The notes beneath the pieces were generated by a model. That model made no database searches and was not told where the DNA came from. It saw only the letters and a list, made by a program, of their open reading frames with translations. A stretch of DNA of 13,228 bases from DATLFQ01 sp035540915 (GTDB lineage Bacteria > Actinomycetota > Acidimicrobiia > Acidimicrobiales > GCA-2861595), in NCBI GenBank assembly GCA_035540915.1, contig DATLFQ010000148.1, forward strand, positions 1 through 13,228, given 5' to 3'. Shown in pieces: positions 13,086 to 13,228 of the stretch (position 1 is the stretch's first letter; every line of letters begins with the position of its first letter). The translations under genes were made by a program, and so were the position numbers.

Positions 13086-13228
13086 GGCCCGCTCCGGCAG
13101 AGCCGGCTGTCGTGGGCGTCGATCCGCTGGAGGGCGTCGCGGACGGGCTGGGGCCAGTTCTCGACCTCCTGGCTGGGGGGGTCGGCCGGGCTGACCTCGT
13201 CGACGACGAAGTCGTAGTAGAGCTTCAG
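13082..13228 (-). CDS. C-terminal end of an unidentified gene running off the window
   Basis: The last 48 codons of a minus-strand gene, whose start lies beyond the window. The visible tail reads from L-K-L-Y-Y-D-F-V-V-D-E through E-N-W-P-Q-P-V-R-D-A-L to R-L-C-R-S-G-P and stop. It is acidic, with no membrane segment or motif that I recognise. Its TGA overlaps the GTG of the small membrane protein by 4 bases, and this coupling is the main support for it being coding. The function cannot be told from the fragment. Confidence 0.6.
   Translation of the reverse strand: MKLYYDFVVDEVSPADPPSQEVENWPQPVRDALQRIDAHDSRLCRSGP

Overview
The window is very GC-rich and densely coded, with many GTG and TTG starts, few Shine-Dalgarno sites and actinobacterial protein families: a DUF1990 protein, split lycopene cyclase subunits CrtYc/CrtYd, an actinobacterial-style MsrA and a 620-residue DXS. 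This points to a high-GC actinomycete. A lineage such as Acidimicrobiia is possible, but that is inference. I see no tRNA, rRNA, CRISPR array, insertion sequence, phage gene or plasmid feature, and no gap between genes longer than about 110 bases.

Layout. (a) Positions 48-3395, minus strand: a PAS-GGDEF-EAL-receiver cyclic-di-GMP protein, then msrA (methionine sulfoxide reductase), then a DUF1990 protein, closely spaced and probably co-transcribed. (b) 3492-6480, plus strand: a class I SAM methyltransferase, a cysteine-rich MerR-family regulator, and a galactose/glyoxal-oxidase-type copper radical oxidase with all its copper and radical residues. (c) 6503-7795, minus strand: an ABC1/UbiB-type atypical kinase. 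It is divergent from a plus-strand SRAP (HMCES/YedK) protein at 7871-8566, which guards DNA abasic sites. (d) 8584-10446, minus strand: dxs, the first enzyme of the MEP isoprenoid pathway. It converges with the SRAP gene on a long hairpin and diverges from the carotenoid genes crtYc, crtYd and crtZ (10553-11831). (e) 11731-13228, minus strand: a membrane glycosyltransferase resembling carotenoid GT2 enzymes, a small single-membrane-segment protein and the C-terminal end of an unidentified gene, each overlapping the next by 4 bases.

How the genes fit together. The right half is a C40 isoprenoid module. DXS feeds the MEP pathway; CrtYc/CrtYd cyclise lycopene ends; CrtZ hydroxylates the ionone rings; the glycosyltransferase may decorate the xanthophyll. 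Phytoene synthase and desaturase are not in the window. MsrA and SRAP fit a repair and oxidative-damage theme. The MerR/copper oxidase pair may be a metal-controlled oxidase unit.

The points most worth following are: the complete but apparently unsecreted copper radical oxidase beside a thiol-rich MerR gene with a possible 19-bp-spacer promoter; the c-di-GMP protein with its receiver at the C-terminus; the ABC1 kinase with KLSQ in place of KxGQ; the crtZ/glycosyltransferase tail-to-tail overlap over a hexamer repeat; and the widespread leaderless-type start sites. I did not find a clearly new multi-gene system.
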